This document shows, one piece after another, positions 1 to 8,405 of a DNA stretch of 64,000 nt. The position numbers were made by a program, and so were the translations under genes. The notes below the pieces were generated by a model. It did no database searches, was not told the origin of the DNA, and worked only from the letters and a program-made list of their open reading frames with translations. Position 1 is the first letter of the stretch, and every line of letters begins with the position of its first letter. This DNA comes from Adlercreutzia shanghongiae (GTDB taxonomy: Bacteria; Actinomycetota; Coriobacteriia; Coriobacteriales; Eggerthellaceae): positions 1-64,000 of the forward strand of contig NZ_JAYMFI010000017.1 in NCBI RefSeq assembly GCF_035830635.1, written 5' to 3'.

Positions 1-104
1 TCCTCCAGGGTGTTGGGGGTGAGGTTCAGCAGCTCGTCGCCGGGGCGGTGAAGGATGACCTTCTTGAGCTCGCCGATCTCGCTCTTGACGTTTACTCCTT
101 GCAT
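1..104 (-). CDS. arcA: Arginine deiminase, N-terminal part only (cut by window edge)
   Basis: This is the first 34 codons of a minus-strand gene that continues beyond base 1. The peptide begins MQGVNVKSEIGELKKVILHR and continues into PGDELLNLTP, which matches the N-terminus of arginine deiminases (SEIGxLKxVxLHRPGxEL). The enzyme converts L-arginine to citrulline and ammonia, the first step of the ATP-yielding arginine dihydrolase pathway. A good Shine-Dalgarno sequence (AGGAG) lies nine bases before the ATG at 102-104. The catalytic residues are outside the window, so the integrity of the gene cannot be judged. The call rests on the N-terminal motif alone. Confidence 0.85.
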   Translation of the reverse strand, partial: MQGVNVKSEIGELKKVILHRPGDELLNLTPNTLE

Positions 105-642
105 AAAAGCTCTCCTATCTTGGTAGCGGATAGAACTTTTCGCCAGCCACAGAAGATCTCAAGCGCCCTGAAGTTGTTGCCCCAAGTCGTATCAAGGTCT
201 GTTGTGTTTGGACAAGGCCAACTTTGCCACAACTTGTGGTGGGCTTCAGGAAACAGGAGGTTTGGTTGTCGCGGCGGTATCGAGATGACATCAAGCTGTC
301 ACTTAAAGCTGAGTTCAAAAGTCTTCTTTTGCCCTGAGCGTTTCACTTTGAGATCATCTTATTGATCAACGATGAGGCGTTTCATCTGGAAAAGGAGCGG
401 GCACTGTTGTGCATCTGGGCATCGAGGGCCACCCAGGGCGCCTCCCCCTCCCAATGTCGATCCCGTAGAAAAGGCGATAGCGCGCCGTTTTCGTTCTGCT
501 ATAATCTACGGCGCCGTTTTCGAAGGCAGAACGTCTTCGGAAGACGGGGTTTGCCCCCTGTTTATGCTGGGGCAGATTTCGTCCCTCGCAGGGGCGCAGG
601 CGGGCTTTGCCCTGCGCCGCGATGGGCGACATGTTGAAGCGT
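105..642. other. Intergenic region upstream of arcA and tRNA-Pro; no convincing gene
   Basis: I see no credible protein here. The part next to arcA holds a perfect 13-base palindrome CCACAACTTGTGG (227-239), a possible regulator site for the divergent arcA. The right part is rich in small hairpins: CGTCTTC/GAAGACG (532-546) and GGCGCAGG/CCTGCGCC (593-600 with 611-618). A 12-base direct repeat GCGCCGTTTTCG (482-493 and 511-522) brackets a TATAAT box. This looks like the long processed leader of the tRNA transcript, but that is inference. Confidence 0.45.
500..505 (+). promoter_or_regulatory. Candidate -10 box for the tRNA-Pro transcript
   Basis: A perfect TATAAT lies on the plus strand between two copies of GCGCCGTTTTCG. 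No good -35 is visible. The mature tRNA begins about 137 bases downstream, so a processed leader would be needed. Confidence 0.4.
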
Positions 643-719
643 CGGGATGTGGCGCAGTCTGGTAGCGCGCCTGCTTTGGGAGCAGGATGTCGCAGGTTCG
701 AATCCTGTCATCCCGACCA
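643..719 (+). tRNA. tRNA-Pro (anticodon TGG)
   Basis: A full cloverleaf can be drawn: acceptor stem CGGGATG/CATCCCG, an anticodon stem CCTGC/GCAGG closing the loop TTTGGGA with anticodon TGG, a T arm with GGTTCGAATCC, discriminator A, and an encoded CCA at 717-719. Confidence 0.96.
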
Positions 720-777
720 TTTCCCTATTCCCCTTTTACTCCTTCGCCTCACGCAGCAACATTGTCAGATTTTGCGC

Positions 778-798
778 AAATCGCACGATAGCGGTGCA
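778..798 (+). repeat. Isolated copy of the ACGATAGCGGTGCA dispersed repeat
   Basis: The stretch contains CGCACGATAGCGGTGCA, which matches the units clustered at 23984-24224. It lies in the gap between tRNA-Pro and the HipA-like gene. Its function is unknown. Confidence 0.6.
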
Positions 799-829
799 TC
801 GGCCCGCACTAACCTACCCGTTCATGCAG

Positions 830-857
830 TTGGAGCGAAATTATCCTGTGCTAAACT
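830..857 (+). promoter_or_regulatory. Candidate promoter giving a leaderless HipA-like mRNA
   Basis: TTGGAG (830-835), a 16-base spacer and TAAACT (852-857) resemble -35 and -10 boxes. The ATG starts at 865, seven bases after the -10 box, and no Shine-Dalgarno sequence precedes it, so transcription probably begins at or beside the start codon. The region also carries one copy of a dispersed repeat (778-798). Confidence 0.4.
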
Positions 858-864
858 GTCGGGC

Positions 865-2067
865 ATGGCAGATGGGCGGACATATCAGATCAAGGTTTAC
901 GACACACCGTTGGCGCAGTTTCAGTTTGAGAAAACGCTGACAGGATTTCGTGCGCGCAACCTTGAGGTTGACGAGAATCTCGCTCACTTGCTGCCCCTGA
1001 ACATCATGCAATCCCCCGACGACGTTGAGCTTGCACGTTTTCTCAACAGTCGCCGCATTCCGAAAGGACGCGCCTACCTCGAAGAGGTGCTTCGGCCCTA
1101 CGGGCTGTCCTCCAACGACACCAAGGGAATCATCGACTTGTCGCGCGGCGTATCCGTCAACGATGCGTACTCCGTCGTCCCCGTCGAAGATGATATCCCC
1201 TGGAGCGACTACAACCTTTTCGACAACGACTTCGATGAGGTGCTGCAGGTTATCGCCTACACGGGCGCCATTCCCGAAGGCGTTGTGGGAACGGGCCGCC
1301 CCTCGGATTTGACGCCTTCGGGAGCCTTCCCCAAAACGTGGCGCAAAATTGACGGTGAGCTGATTCTGTACAAGGCGGGCTCGGTCATGGCCGCCCCCCA
1401 TTACGGGCGCGAGCCCTATTCGGAAGCCCTTGCCTGGCAAGTCGCGCAAGCGGGCATGTTCAACGCGGTGCCCTACCATCTGGAAGAATGGCATGACAAG
1501 CTGTGCTCGACGTGCGCGCTCTTCAACACAGCCGACGTCTCGTTTGTGCCCTTCGATTTATGCTTGCCATCAGCAACGATGCAGCTTTGCGATTTGGAAC
1601 TGGCGCTGGCCTACTTCGGGGATATAAGCGAAGAAGCAGCTGATGAGCTCCGCTCGATGGCCGTCTTCGATGCGATTATCGCCAATAGCGACCGGCACAC
1701 GGGAAACTTCGGCGTGCTACGCGACAACGCAACGGGGCGCGTCTTCGACATGGCGCCCATCTTCGACAACAACGTCTCACTTTTCGCACGCGATTTCGAC
1801 GAGAGCCTCCAGCTGGACGCCATGCTGTCCCGTGTTGTCGAAGCTCCTGGCATTCTTGACGCTACCCTCGACAAGCAAGCCGCAGTGCTCTTGGGCGAAA
1901 CGCAGCGCTCGCAACTTGAACGCTTGGAGGACTTCCGTTTCGACGGAAGCGGGTTCATCGACGAATACCGCCACACCCATCCTGCGGGTAAAACCATCGG
2001 CGAAGCGCGCCTTGTGGCGCTTGGCGAGTTCGTGCGCGCTCGCGCCCGGCAATTCCTCGCTCAGTAG
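865..2067 (+). CDS. HipA-like (CtkA-type) serine/threonine kinase
   Basis: The 400-residue protein has the HipA C-terminal kinase hallmarks: the catalytic segment ANSDRHTGNFG at residues 273-283 and the metal-binding segment FDMAPIFDN at 294-302. The N-terminal half, with SRRIPKGRAYLEE followed by a GLSxNDTKGIID-like block, resembles the single-protein HipA-like kinases related to Helicobacter CtkA rather than E. coli HipA. No HipB-type DNA-binding partner is encoded next to it. The ATG at 865 is preferred because an in-frame upstream start would lie within tRNA-Pro and because a -10-like box sits just before this ATG. By family it is a protein kinase; the substrate is unknown. Confidence 0.75.
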   Translation: MADGRTYQIKVYDTPLAQFQFEKTLTGFRARNLEVDENLAHLLPLNIMQSPDDVELARFLNSRRIPKGRAYLEEVLRPYGLSSNDTKGIIDLSRGVSVNDAYSVVPVEDDIPWSDYNLFDNDFDEVLQVIAYTGAIPEGVVGTGRPSDLTPSGAFPKTWRKIDGELILYKAGSVMAAPHYGREPYSEALAWQVAQAGMFNAVPYHLEEWHDKLCSTCALFNTADVSFVPFDLCLPSATMQLCDLELALAYFGDISEEAADELRSMAVFDAIIANSDRHTGNFGVLRDNATGRVFDMAPIFDNNVSLFARDFDESLQLDAMLSRVVEAPGILDATLDKQAAVLLGETQRSQLERLEDFRFDGSGFIDEYRHTHPAGKTIGEARLVALGEFVRARARQFLAQ

Positions 2068-2134
2068 CACTTGGTCGCCATAGGGCAGATTCGTCAGCAC
2101 TGCAACAGAACCGTTTGGGGCCTTCGGGTTCTGC

Positions 2135-2140
2135 CATAAT
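2135..2140 (+). promoter_or_regulatory. Candidate -10 box, leaderless start
   Basis: CATAAT ends six bases before the ATG at 2147, and there is no Shine-Dalgarno sequence between them. The spacing fits transcription starting at the A of the start codon. Confidence 0.4.
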
Positions 2141-2146
2141 GCGGGT

Positions 2147-3295
2147 ATGGAACGATTTCGGCTGAAAAGACTGTGGCTTTTAGTGCCCGGCGCGGTGGCG
2201 CTGGTGCTGACGTGGCTTGCTCAGGGAAACCCGGGGGCGGCCGATGCTATGTTCAGCCGGGGCATCTACCCGTGGATTTCCTCGGCCTGGGGCTTTCTGC
2301 CGTCGCTGGCACCGTTTTCGGTAGCGCAGTGGGCGGTAGTCGCGTTTCTGGTTTTCTGCATTGGATGGCTTGCCTTCTACGTTATCGCTTTCGTGCGCGG
2401 CAAAGGCGAGCGCGGGCTCGTGGTTTGGAAGGCGCTCGCGACGCTTCTGGCCGTCGTCTCGGTTGGCTACTTCACCTTTGCGCTCATGTGCGGGCTGAAC
2501 TACTATCGGCACACCTTCGCGGAAGAGGCCGGCTTCACCTTGCAGGAATCGACCACCGATGAGCTGACGACGCTCTGCGAGAGCCTGGCCGAAAACGTGA
2601 ACGAGACGCGGGATGAAGTTGCCGAGGCCGTCGAGGGCCCTGACAGCGCGAGCAAGGCAGACGGCGTCGCCAACGCGCAGGTGCCCGACGTCTACGCCGA
2701 ATCCCGCGGCGGCTTCTGGACGTACTCCCACGAAACCGTGGCGAACATGCAGGTGCTGGCCGAGAAGTACCCGGCGCTTTCGCGCCCGCTGTACTCCCCG
2801 CCCAAGCCCGTGCTTTTCTCCGAGCTTTTGAGCTATGCCGACATCGCCGGCATGTACTTCCCCTTCACCGTAGAGTCGAACATCAACACCGACGGACCGT
2901 TCTTCACCATTCCGGCCACCATGGGCCACGAGATGGCCCACCAGTGCGGTTTCATGCGCGAAGACGAGGCGAACTTTATCGGCTACCTCGTCTGCAAGGA
3001 CGCCGCCGACCCGCTGACGCGCTACAGCGGCTACTCGCTTGCCTACGACTACGCCATCGGAGCGCTGAACCGCGTCGACCACGAGCGTGCGGTCGCCATC
3101 AACGACAGGCTGTCCGAAGCCGTGAAGGCCGATCGCCGGGCCCGCTCGGAATACCTGGAGCAATTCGAAGGGCCCGTGGCTGAAGCATCAAACGCCGCGA
3201 ACAACGCCTACCTGAAAGCCAACCAGCAAACCGACGGCACCCGCAGCTACGGCCGCATGGTAGACCTGCTGCTCGCCGAGCAGCGTGCCCGATAA
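2147..3295 (+). CDS. DUF3810 membrane protein with a zinc-metalloprotease-like motif
   Basis: The 382-residue protein has about three hydrophobic segments in its first 120 residues (near 9-26, 58-80 and 95-118) and a long soluble C-terminal part. It carries GHEMAHQCG at residues 260-268 (HExxH at 261-265), followed by EDEANFIGYL at 272-281, so H261, H265 and a downstream Glu could bind zinc as in gluzincins. This arrangement is typical of the DUF3810 family, whose function is not established. It stands alone between the HipA-like kinase and the convergent citramalate synthase gene. A membrane-bound peptidase role is inferred only from the motif. Confidence 0.75.
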   Translation: MERFRLKRLWLLVPGAVALVLTWLAQGNPGAADAMFSRGIYPWISSAWGFLPSLAPFSVAQWAVVAFLVFCIGWLAFYVIAFVRGKGERGLVVWKALATLLAVVSVGYFTFALMCGLNYYRHTFAEEAGFTLQESTTDELTTLCESLAENVNETRDEVAEAVEGPDSASKADGVANAQVPDVYAESRGGFWTYSHETVANMQVLAEKYPALSRPLYSPPKPVLFSELLSYADIAGMYFPFTVESNINTDGPFFTIPATMGHEMAHQCGFMREDEANFIGYLVCKDAADPLTRYSGYSLAYDYAIGALNRVDHERAVAINDRLSEAVKADRRARSEYLEQFEGPVAEASNAANNAYLKANQQTDGTRSYGRMVDLLLAEQRAR

Positions 3296-3320
3296 CATCG
3301 AAGCACTTAGAAGTGTCTAT

Positions 3321-3386
3321 TAGCGTTTTTAGCAACTTTAGCGTTTTTAGCAACTTTAGCGTTTTTAGCAACTTTAGCGTTTTTAG
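3321..3386. repeat. 18-base tandem repeat, about 3.7 copies
   Basis: The unit TAGCGTTTTTAGCAACTT occurs at 3321-3338, 3339-3356 and 3357-3374, with a partial fourth copy (12 bases) at 3375-3386. The copies are identical. It lies between the convergent ends of the DUF3810 gene and cimA and is AT-rich compared with its surroundings. Confidence 0.95.
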
Positions 3387-3435
3387 TCAGCGCTACCAAC
3401 GAAGAAGTTCTTGACTCGAAAAGGCGAAGCGGTAC

Positions 3436-5025
3436 CTACTGTTGTCGAGCGCGGTAGAGGCCGTATTCGAGGGAATCGACGAGGGCGTTCCACGAGGCTT
3501 CGATGACGTTTTCGGAGACACCGACCGAGCCCCAGGTGTCGCGACCGTTGGTGGTGGTGATGGTCACGCGGGTGATGGCGTCGGTACCCTGGCTCTCGTC
3601 CAGCAGACGCACCTTGTAGTCGGTCAGCTCAAGTGCGGCCACCTGCGGATAGGACGGCGCGATGGCCAGGCGCAGCGCCGCATCCAAAGCGCCCACGGGG
3701 CCGGTGCTCTCACCGGTGGCCACGAAGCGCTCCTTCCCCACGTGAATCTTCACCGTGGCCTCGGACAGCGCATCCTTCGCCAGGGCGCCGGTATCCTCGC
3801 GGTCGTCCACGATGACGCGGAAGCTCTCCAACGTGAACGAGGGCTCGTACAGGCCAAGATGGCGCATGAGCAGAAGCGCCAGCGACCCGTCGGCCACCTC
3901 GTAGGTGAAGCCGGCCGCCTCGCGCTCCTTAATGCCGTCGAGCACCGCCTGCACATCGATTCCCGCCGCCTCCAAATCGAACCCGAGGAAGGCCGCCTTC
4001 TGCAACAGGGACGCCTTGCCCGCCAGCTCGCTCACGAGCATGCGGTTTGCGTTGCCCACCGCATCGGGCCTCACGTGCTCGTAGGCCTCGGGGAACCGCG
4101 CGATGGCGCTCGCGTGCAAGCCGCCCTTGTGGGCGAAGGCGCTCGCACCGGTATAGGGATGGTGGGCCGATACCGACATATTGCACAGCTCGGCCACGTA
4201 CTGAGACACGCTTGTGAGCTGCGCCAGGCTGCGCTCCCCTACGCACACGTCCCCCATCTTCAGCTCCAAATCGGCGATGACCGTGAGCAGATCGGCGTTG
4301 CCGACGCGCTCGCCGATGCCGTTCACCGTGCCCTGCACCTGGCTCGCCCCGCCGCGCACGGCGGCGAGCGTGTTGGCAACGGCGCATCCCGAATCGTTGT
4401 GGCAGTGGATGCCGAAGCTCGCATCGGGAAACGCCACGGCGGCCGCCGCGACAATTTCCTCCACTTCGAAGGGCAGCGCGCCGCCGTTGGTCTCGCAGAG
4501 GTCCACCGAAGCCGCGCCGGCCTCGAGGGCGGCGCCGATGCAGGCAAGGGCGTAGTCGGGGTTGGCCTTGTAGCCGTCGAAGAAGTGCTCGGCGTCGAAC
4601 ACCACGCGCCGCCCGGCGGCGGCCAGATAGGCCACCGAGTCGGCAATCATGCGCAGGTTCTCGTCAAGGGTCGTTTGCAGGGCCCGTTCCACCTGGGCGT
4701 CCCAAGTCTTCCCCACGATGGTCACCACCGGCGCCCCGCAGGCGAGCAAGTCGGCCAACCCCGCGTCCTCGGCGGCGGCGACCCCCTTCTTGCACGTGGA
4801 ACCGAACGCGGCGATCTGCGCGTGGCGCAAATCCATAGCCGCCACGTTCCGGAAAAAGGCCACGTCTTTGGGGTTCGACGCAGGAAAGCCGCCCTCTATG
4901 AAATCGATGCCGAACTCGTCGAGGCGCCGTACAATGGCGAGCTTGTCCTCGAGCGAAAGCGTCACGCCCTCGCACTGCTCCCCATCTCGCAACGTCGTAT
5001 CGTAGGTGTAGATGTGCCTGCCCAT
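3436..5025 (-). CDS. cimA: Citramalate synthase
   Basis: The 529-residue protein belongs to the 2-isopropylmalate/citramalate synthase family. DTTLRDGEQ (residues 9-17) supplies the catalytic Arg and a metal-binding Asp, and HCHND (207-211) supplies metal-binding His residues. The length and the C-terminal domain fit the CimA branch, which condenses pyruvate and acetyl-CoA into (R)-citramalate, the entry to isoleucine synthesis that bypasses threonine. The ATG at 5025 is chosen because GGGAG precedes it; an upstream in-frame ATG lacks a ribosome site. The C-terminal regulatory domain suggests feedback control by isoleucine, known for the family but not visible here. Confidence 0.9.
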   Translation of the reverse strand: MGRHIYTYDTTLRDGEQCEGVTLSLEDKLAIVRRLDEFGIDFIEGGFPASNPKDVAFFRNVAAMDLRHAQIAAFGSTCKKGVAAAEDAGLADLLACGAPVVTIVGKTWDAQVERALQTTLDENLRMIADSVAYLAAAGRRVVFDAEHFFDGYKANPDYALACIGAALEAGAASVDLCETNGGALPFEVEEIVAAAAVAFPDASFGIHCHNDSGCAVANTLAAVRGGASQVQGTVNGIGERVGNADLLTVIADLELKMGDVCVGERSLAQLTSVSQYVAELCNMSVSAHHPYTGASAFAHKGGLHASAIARFPEAYEHVRPDAVGNANRMLVSELAGKASLLQKAAFLGFDLEAAGIDVQAVLDGIKEREAAGFTYEVADGSLALLLMRHLGLYEPSFTLESFRVIVDDREDTGALAKDALSEATVKIHVGKERFVATGESTGPVGALDAALRLAIAPSYPQVAALELTDYKVRLLDESQGTDAITRVTITTTNGRDTWGSVGVSENVIEASWNALVDSLEYGLYRARQQ

Positions 5026-5057
5026 GGCGACTCCCTTCGCTTGGCGAAATCGCAACC

Positions 5058-5063
5058 ATTATA
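5058..5063 (-). promoter_or_regulatory. -10 box of cimA
   Basis: The minus strand reads TATAAT 32 bases before the cimA ATG. It is divergent from the TATAAT of the LuxR gene at 5116-5121. No clear -35 is visible. Confidence 0.5.
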
Positions 5064-5115
5064 GGGCAACGAGCCATCAAGCCCTTTCTGCGAGCACGAC
5101 TCTTCGATGCTTGTC

Positions 5116-5121
5116 TATAAT
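5116..5121 (+). promoter_or_regulatory. -10 box of the LuxR-type regulator
   Basis: TATAAT lies 38 bases before the ATG at 5160. The leader contains the ribosome site GGGAGGGG. The -35 is not obvious, which can indicate activator dependence. Confidence 0.5.
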
Positions 5122-5159
5122 GATGGGCTCTGCCACGAGCCGTGATATGGGAGGGGACC

Positions 5160-6620
5160 ATGGCAACCGGAACCGCACATCTAAACGCCGACGAGAAGCG
5201 CCGTTTCGCTCTAGCCTCTCTGGGCTTTGCGCTGTTCTACGCGGTATGCGTCTCTTTCTTCTACTCCACATCGCTCCTAGGACGCGAAGGTTTTGACGTA
5301 CAGCATTTCGACAACGTGCTCAATCCGACCATGTTTGTCGTAGCCGCTATCTTTTCAGCTCTTGCCGGACGAGCGGCCGCAACCCGCCAGAAAATCTTCG
5401 CTTATGCCGGATACGTGCTTCTTGCGGCGGCGCTATGCTTCGCTCTCTGGCACGCATCCGCCGCGCCGGCCGCTTCGCTCTTCGGGATTGCAGCTTTTTG
5501 CGCAGGCGCGGGCATGAGCCTAACCGCGCCCTTCTTCTTCGCTTCGCTCGCGGCGTTCCCCCGACGCTTAATCGCCCTCGCTTGCGGCATCATGGCTCTT
5601 CTCGGCATGCTCCTCGACATCGGGTGGAGCCTTCTGCCTGCGACGTTTTCGCTCATCGCGCAGCTCGCGGTCTTAGGCGCGTCGGCCTTCTGCCTGAAAG
5701 CGTCCACGAACATCAGTTTCGCCCGCGCGCCAAAATCGAGCGAGTCGTCTCCCGCCTCCACGAGGATGGACGCGCGGAGCTTCCTCAACACCTTTCTTGT
5801 TTCAGGTGTGGGCACATTCGCTTTGTCCATTGCTTACGGCGTCATAGACATCGCAGCCAGCGGGGCGGGTTCTTCGGTTGAATTCACTACCGGTATTTCG
5901 AAATTCGGCGGCGTCTTCGCAGCTATCGCCTTTACGCTCTATTTCGCTGCAGCGAAGCAGTCGTCCGCAACCATGCTATTCAACGTTGTCTTCGGCTTCC
6001 TCGCTGCTGCCATGCTTTTTCTTCCGTTTCTTCCTGCAGCCTACGCCGTGGCGCTCAACTCGCTCATTGCCGCTGGCTGGAAGCTCGTCATGCTCTCGCT
6101 TTTCTACCTCGTTGTCATCACTTTTGCGCACAATCGCACTCGGCTGCTATCTTCCATTGCTTTGGCCTACGCCCTTCCACGCTTCGGCCTTTTCCTCGGC
6201 ATGAATATCGCAATTGCCTTCCAGATAGACGGAAGCGCAGATTTCGTCCGCACGACAGCAGTGGCTTTCTTCCTCCTCTACATCATCTTGATGGCCGCTT
6301 GGCTCGTAAATGCCCACGAAAGACGCAAGGCCCTTAAAGAAGCAAAAGCCGCTTATGAGCAGCTCGGCCGCTATGCGCAAAATCAGGGGGACCTCAAGAA
6401 AACGCGCTGCCAAGATTTGTCTGCGGAATATGGGCTCACCGATCGCGAAGCCGGTATCTTGCTCCTGCTCGCCCAAGGACGTGATGCAGCCTTTATCAGC
6501 GAGCATCTCTTCCTGTCCCGCAACACGGTCAAGAGCTACCAAAAGAGCATCTACGCTAAACTCGGCGTCCATTCCAAACAAGAAATTATCGATCTCGCAA
6601 GCTCTCTTCCTGTTCGCTAG
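5160..6620 (+). CDS. Membrane-anchored LuxR-family transcriptional regulator
   Basis: The 486-residue protein has about 12 hydrophobic segments across residues 15-385 and a C-terminal LuxR/GerE DNA-binding domain at about 425-484, with the typical LTDREAGILLLLAQG and LSRNTVKSYQKSIYAKLGV blocks. Such integral-membrane LuxR regulators are characteristic of Eggerthellaceae and usually neighbour genes for flavin or molybdenum oxidoreductases. Here the next gene downstream encodes an exported flavoprotein, which it probably controls in response to a membrane-sensed substrate; the ligand is unknown. The ATG at 5160 has a strong ribosome site; an in-frame ATG six codons upstream does not. Confidence 0.85.
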   Translation: MATGTAHLNADEKRRFALASLGFALFYAVCVSFFYSTSLLGREGFDVQHFDNVLNPTMFVVAAIFSALAGRAAATRQKIFAYAGYVLLAAALCFALWHASAAPAASLFGIAAFCAGAGMSLTAPFFFASLAAFPRRLIALACGIMALLGMLLDIGWSLLPATFSLIAQLAVLGASAFCLKASTNISFARAPKSSESSPASTRMDARSFLNTFLVSGVGTFALSIAYGVIDIAASGAGSSVEFTTGISKFGGVFAAIAFTLYFAAAKQSSATMLFNVVFGFLAAAMLFLPFLPAAYAVALNSLIAAGWKLVMLSLFYLVVITFAHNRTRLLSSIALAYALPRFGLFLGMNIAIAFQIDGSADFVRTTAVAFFLLYIILMAAWLVNAHERRKALKEAKAAYEQLGRYAQNQGDLKKTRCQDLSAEYGLTDREAGILLLLAQGRDAAFISEHLFLSRNTVKSYQKSIYAKLGVHSKQEIIDLASSLPVR

Positions 6621-6655
6621 GTCAAGCCTCTATTTCACGTTTCTCCTGGTCGGAC

Positions 6656-6701
6656 ACCCCACCAAAAGGGGGGTATTGGCAAAACCCTCCCAAAGCGGGG
6701 T
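6656..6701. promoter_or_regulatory. GC-rich inverted repeats between the LuxR regulator and the flavoprotein gene
   Basis: ACCCC(A)CC, AAAA and GGGGGGT form a stem with one bulge at 6656-6674. A second weaker dyad, ACCC...GGGT, follows at 6684-6701. They lie 80-120 bases before the flavoprotein start and could be the site bound by the LuxR protein, or a weak terminator of its gene. There is no T-run after the first stem. Confidence 0.3.
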
Positions 6702-6779
6702 GCATCCAGAGCACCTTTCCTCTACGGTGGTGTCACCGAAAGCAATCGGAGCCATCACAAAGATGAGAAGGAGAGATTC

Positions 6780-8339
6780 ATGAAGGAAACAACAGAAACC
6801 GTATCCCGCCGTTCGTTTGTCGCAGGGGCAGCCGCTGCTGGCGCCTTGGCCGCTCTTGGCTTGAGCGGATGCGCCCCTAAGAGCACCCAGGAAAAGGAAC
6901 TTGCGGCTTCGGGAAATCAAGGAAGCGAGCTGAATTGGGATGAGGAGTGCGAAGTGCTCGTCGTCGGAAGCGGATACGCCGGACTCGCTGCAGCGCTTGA
7001 GGCCAAGTCCGCAGGAGCGGATGTCAAGATTATCGAGAAGATGAACCGCATTGGGGGCAACTCCGCCTTCGCTGCGGGAGATATGGCCGTCTGCGGCTCC
7101 AGCGTGCAAGAGCGCGAGGGCATCAGCGACTCCATCGATGCCTTTGTGGAGGACATGCTCATTGCCGGGCTTTACCTGAACGACAAGGACAAGTGCCGAC
7201 TCATCGCAGAGAAGTCCAACGAGACGTGGGAGTGGTCCAATGAAATGGGCGCCACGTGGGATCAGGACGAAAACGGGGAGCCCTACCTGTACCCTTATGG
7301 AGGCCATTCCATCATGCGCACCATCTGCCAGGGGGTCGGCGGCGGATCGAACGTAACCACCCCGCTTGCCGCGAAGCTAGGCGAAATGGGCGTCGAAGTT
7401 GAAACAGAGCGCATGTTGACGGAGCTAGTCCAGGATGAAAGCGGTCGAGTAGTCGGCGCCAAAGTGCGCGAGGGCGCCATCGATAACGACCCCGAAAGCG
7501 GCAAACCACTCGCCATACACGCATCGCGCGCCGTCGTGCTGGCCACGGGCGGATTTGGTCGCGATTTGGAATTTCGCATGGCCCAGGACCCGCGCTTGAA
7601 CGACACGGTCGATTGCACCAACCAGGAAGGCGCTACCGCGGAGTCGCTCAAAGCCTCTGTTGCGGCCGGCGCTATGGCCGTGCACACCGACTGGATCCAG
7701 CTACTCCCCTTCATGAGCCCCGACGAGCAGGGTTACGGCGTTGCCGCCTTCTATACCGATGGGCAGGCCAGCTATGCCCCCACGCTTTGTAAAGCCACAG
7801 GAAAGCGCATTGTCAACGAACTCACCGATCGCAAGCGCTACGCTGACGCCATTCTGGAAACCGGAGAGCCCTGCATTCAAATTACTTGCAACAAGGCACT
7901 TTACGGCACAGGGCTCCAGAACGCCATTGACGCGGGCATAACCCACGAGTTCAGCACTCTTGAAGAAGCTGCCGAGTTCTACGACATGCCGGCCGACGCT
8001 GTCGTTGAGGAGATTGCACGCTACAACACCTTCGTCAAGGATAAGGTTGATGCCGATTTCGAAAAGCCTATTCCCGATGACGCGCAGCCCATCGACGAGG
8101 CCCCGTACTACGGTGTCCGCCTTTGGCCCAAAGTGCACCATTGCATGGGTGGTGTCAAGACGGACCTGGACTGCCATGTTCTGGACATGAACTTGTCCCC
8201 TATTCTCGGCCTGTTCGCCGCCGGAGAGGCCGCAGGCGGCGTTCACGGCGCATGTCGCCTAGGCTCCTGCGCAACTACCGACTGCCTCGTCAATGGCCGT
8301 ATCGCCGGCCAGAATGCCGCCGCAGAGCCGATTGACTAA
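6780..8339 (+). CDS. Tat-exported FAD-dependent reductase, fumarate/urocanate reductase family
   Basis: The 519-residue protein begins with a twin-arginine signal (SRRSFV, residues 9-14), a hydrophobic stretch and a lipobox-like LSGC ending at Cys31, so it is probably exported and perhaps lipid-anchored. The FAD-binding GSGYAG lies at 63-68. A conserved substrate-pocket segment HHCMGG (453-458) and the C-terminal RLGSCATTDCLVNGRIAG block match flavocytochrome-type reductases. It has no FMN-binding or heme domain, so electrons must come from a separate partner not encoded nearby. Family members reduce C=C bonds of fumarate, urocanate, cinnamates and similar acceptors; the substrate cannot be read from sequence. 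A ribosome site (GAAGGAGAG) precedes the ATG. Confidence 0.85.
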   Translation: MKETTETVSRRSFVAGAAAAGALAALGLSGCAPKSTQEKELAASGNQGSELNWDEECEVLVVGSGYAGLAAALEAKSAGADVKIIEKMNRIGGNSAFAAGDMAVCGSSVQEREGISDSIDAFVEDMLIAGLYLNDKDKCRLIAEKSNETWEWSNEMGATWDQDENGEPYLYPYGGHSIMRTICQGVGGGSNVTTPLAAKLGEMGVEVETERMLTELVQDESGRVVGAKVREGAIDNDPESGKPLAIHASRAVVLATGGFGRDLEFRMAQDPRLNDTVDCTNQEGATAESLKASVAAGAMAVHTDWIQLLPFMSPDEQGYGVAAFYTDGQASYAPTLCKATGKRIVNELTDRKRYADAILETGEPCIQITCNKALYGTGLQNAIDAGITHEFSTLEEAAEFYDMPADAVVEEIARYNTFVKDKVDADFEKPIPDDAQPIDEAPYYGVRLWPKVHHCMGGVKTDLDCHVLDMNLSPILGLFAAGEAAGGVHGACRLGSCATTDCLVNGRIAGQNAAAEPID

Positions 8340-8368
8340 GACCCCCTAACGACTTCTAGCCCTCCCCA

Positions 8369-8405
8369 TGCCCCATGCGCCGCAAGTGCATGGGGCATTA
8401 TACTT
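8369..8405 (+). terminator. Terminator after the flavoprotein gene
   Basis: A perfect 10-base stem TGCCCCATGC (8369-8378) with GCATGGGGCA (8388-8397) closes a 9-base loop and is followed by TTATACTTT. It lies 30 bases after the stop codon. Confidence 0.75.

Noticed and set aside
115..318. A 67-codon frame upstream of arcA
   Set aside because: There is no ribosome site and no recognisable family, and it lies in a probable regulatory region.
607..864. An N-terminal extension of the HipA-like protein
   Set aside because: It would translate tRNA-Pro and its leader. The family similarity begins after the ATG at 865.
3321..3386. CRISPR or iteron array
   Set aside because: The 18-base units follow each other with no spacers, and no replication or cas gene is next to them.
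3442..5064. A 540-codon open frame on the plus strand
   Set aside because: It mirrors cimA exactly on the other strand and has the same GC-driven composition bias as other antisense frames.
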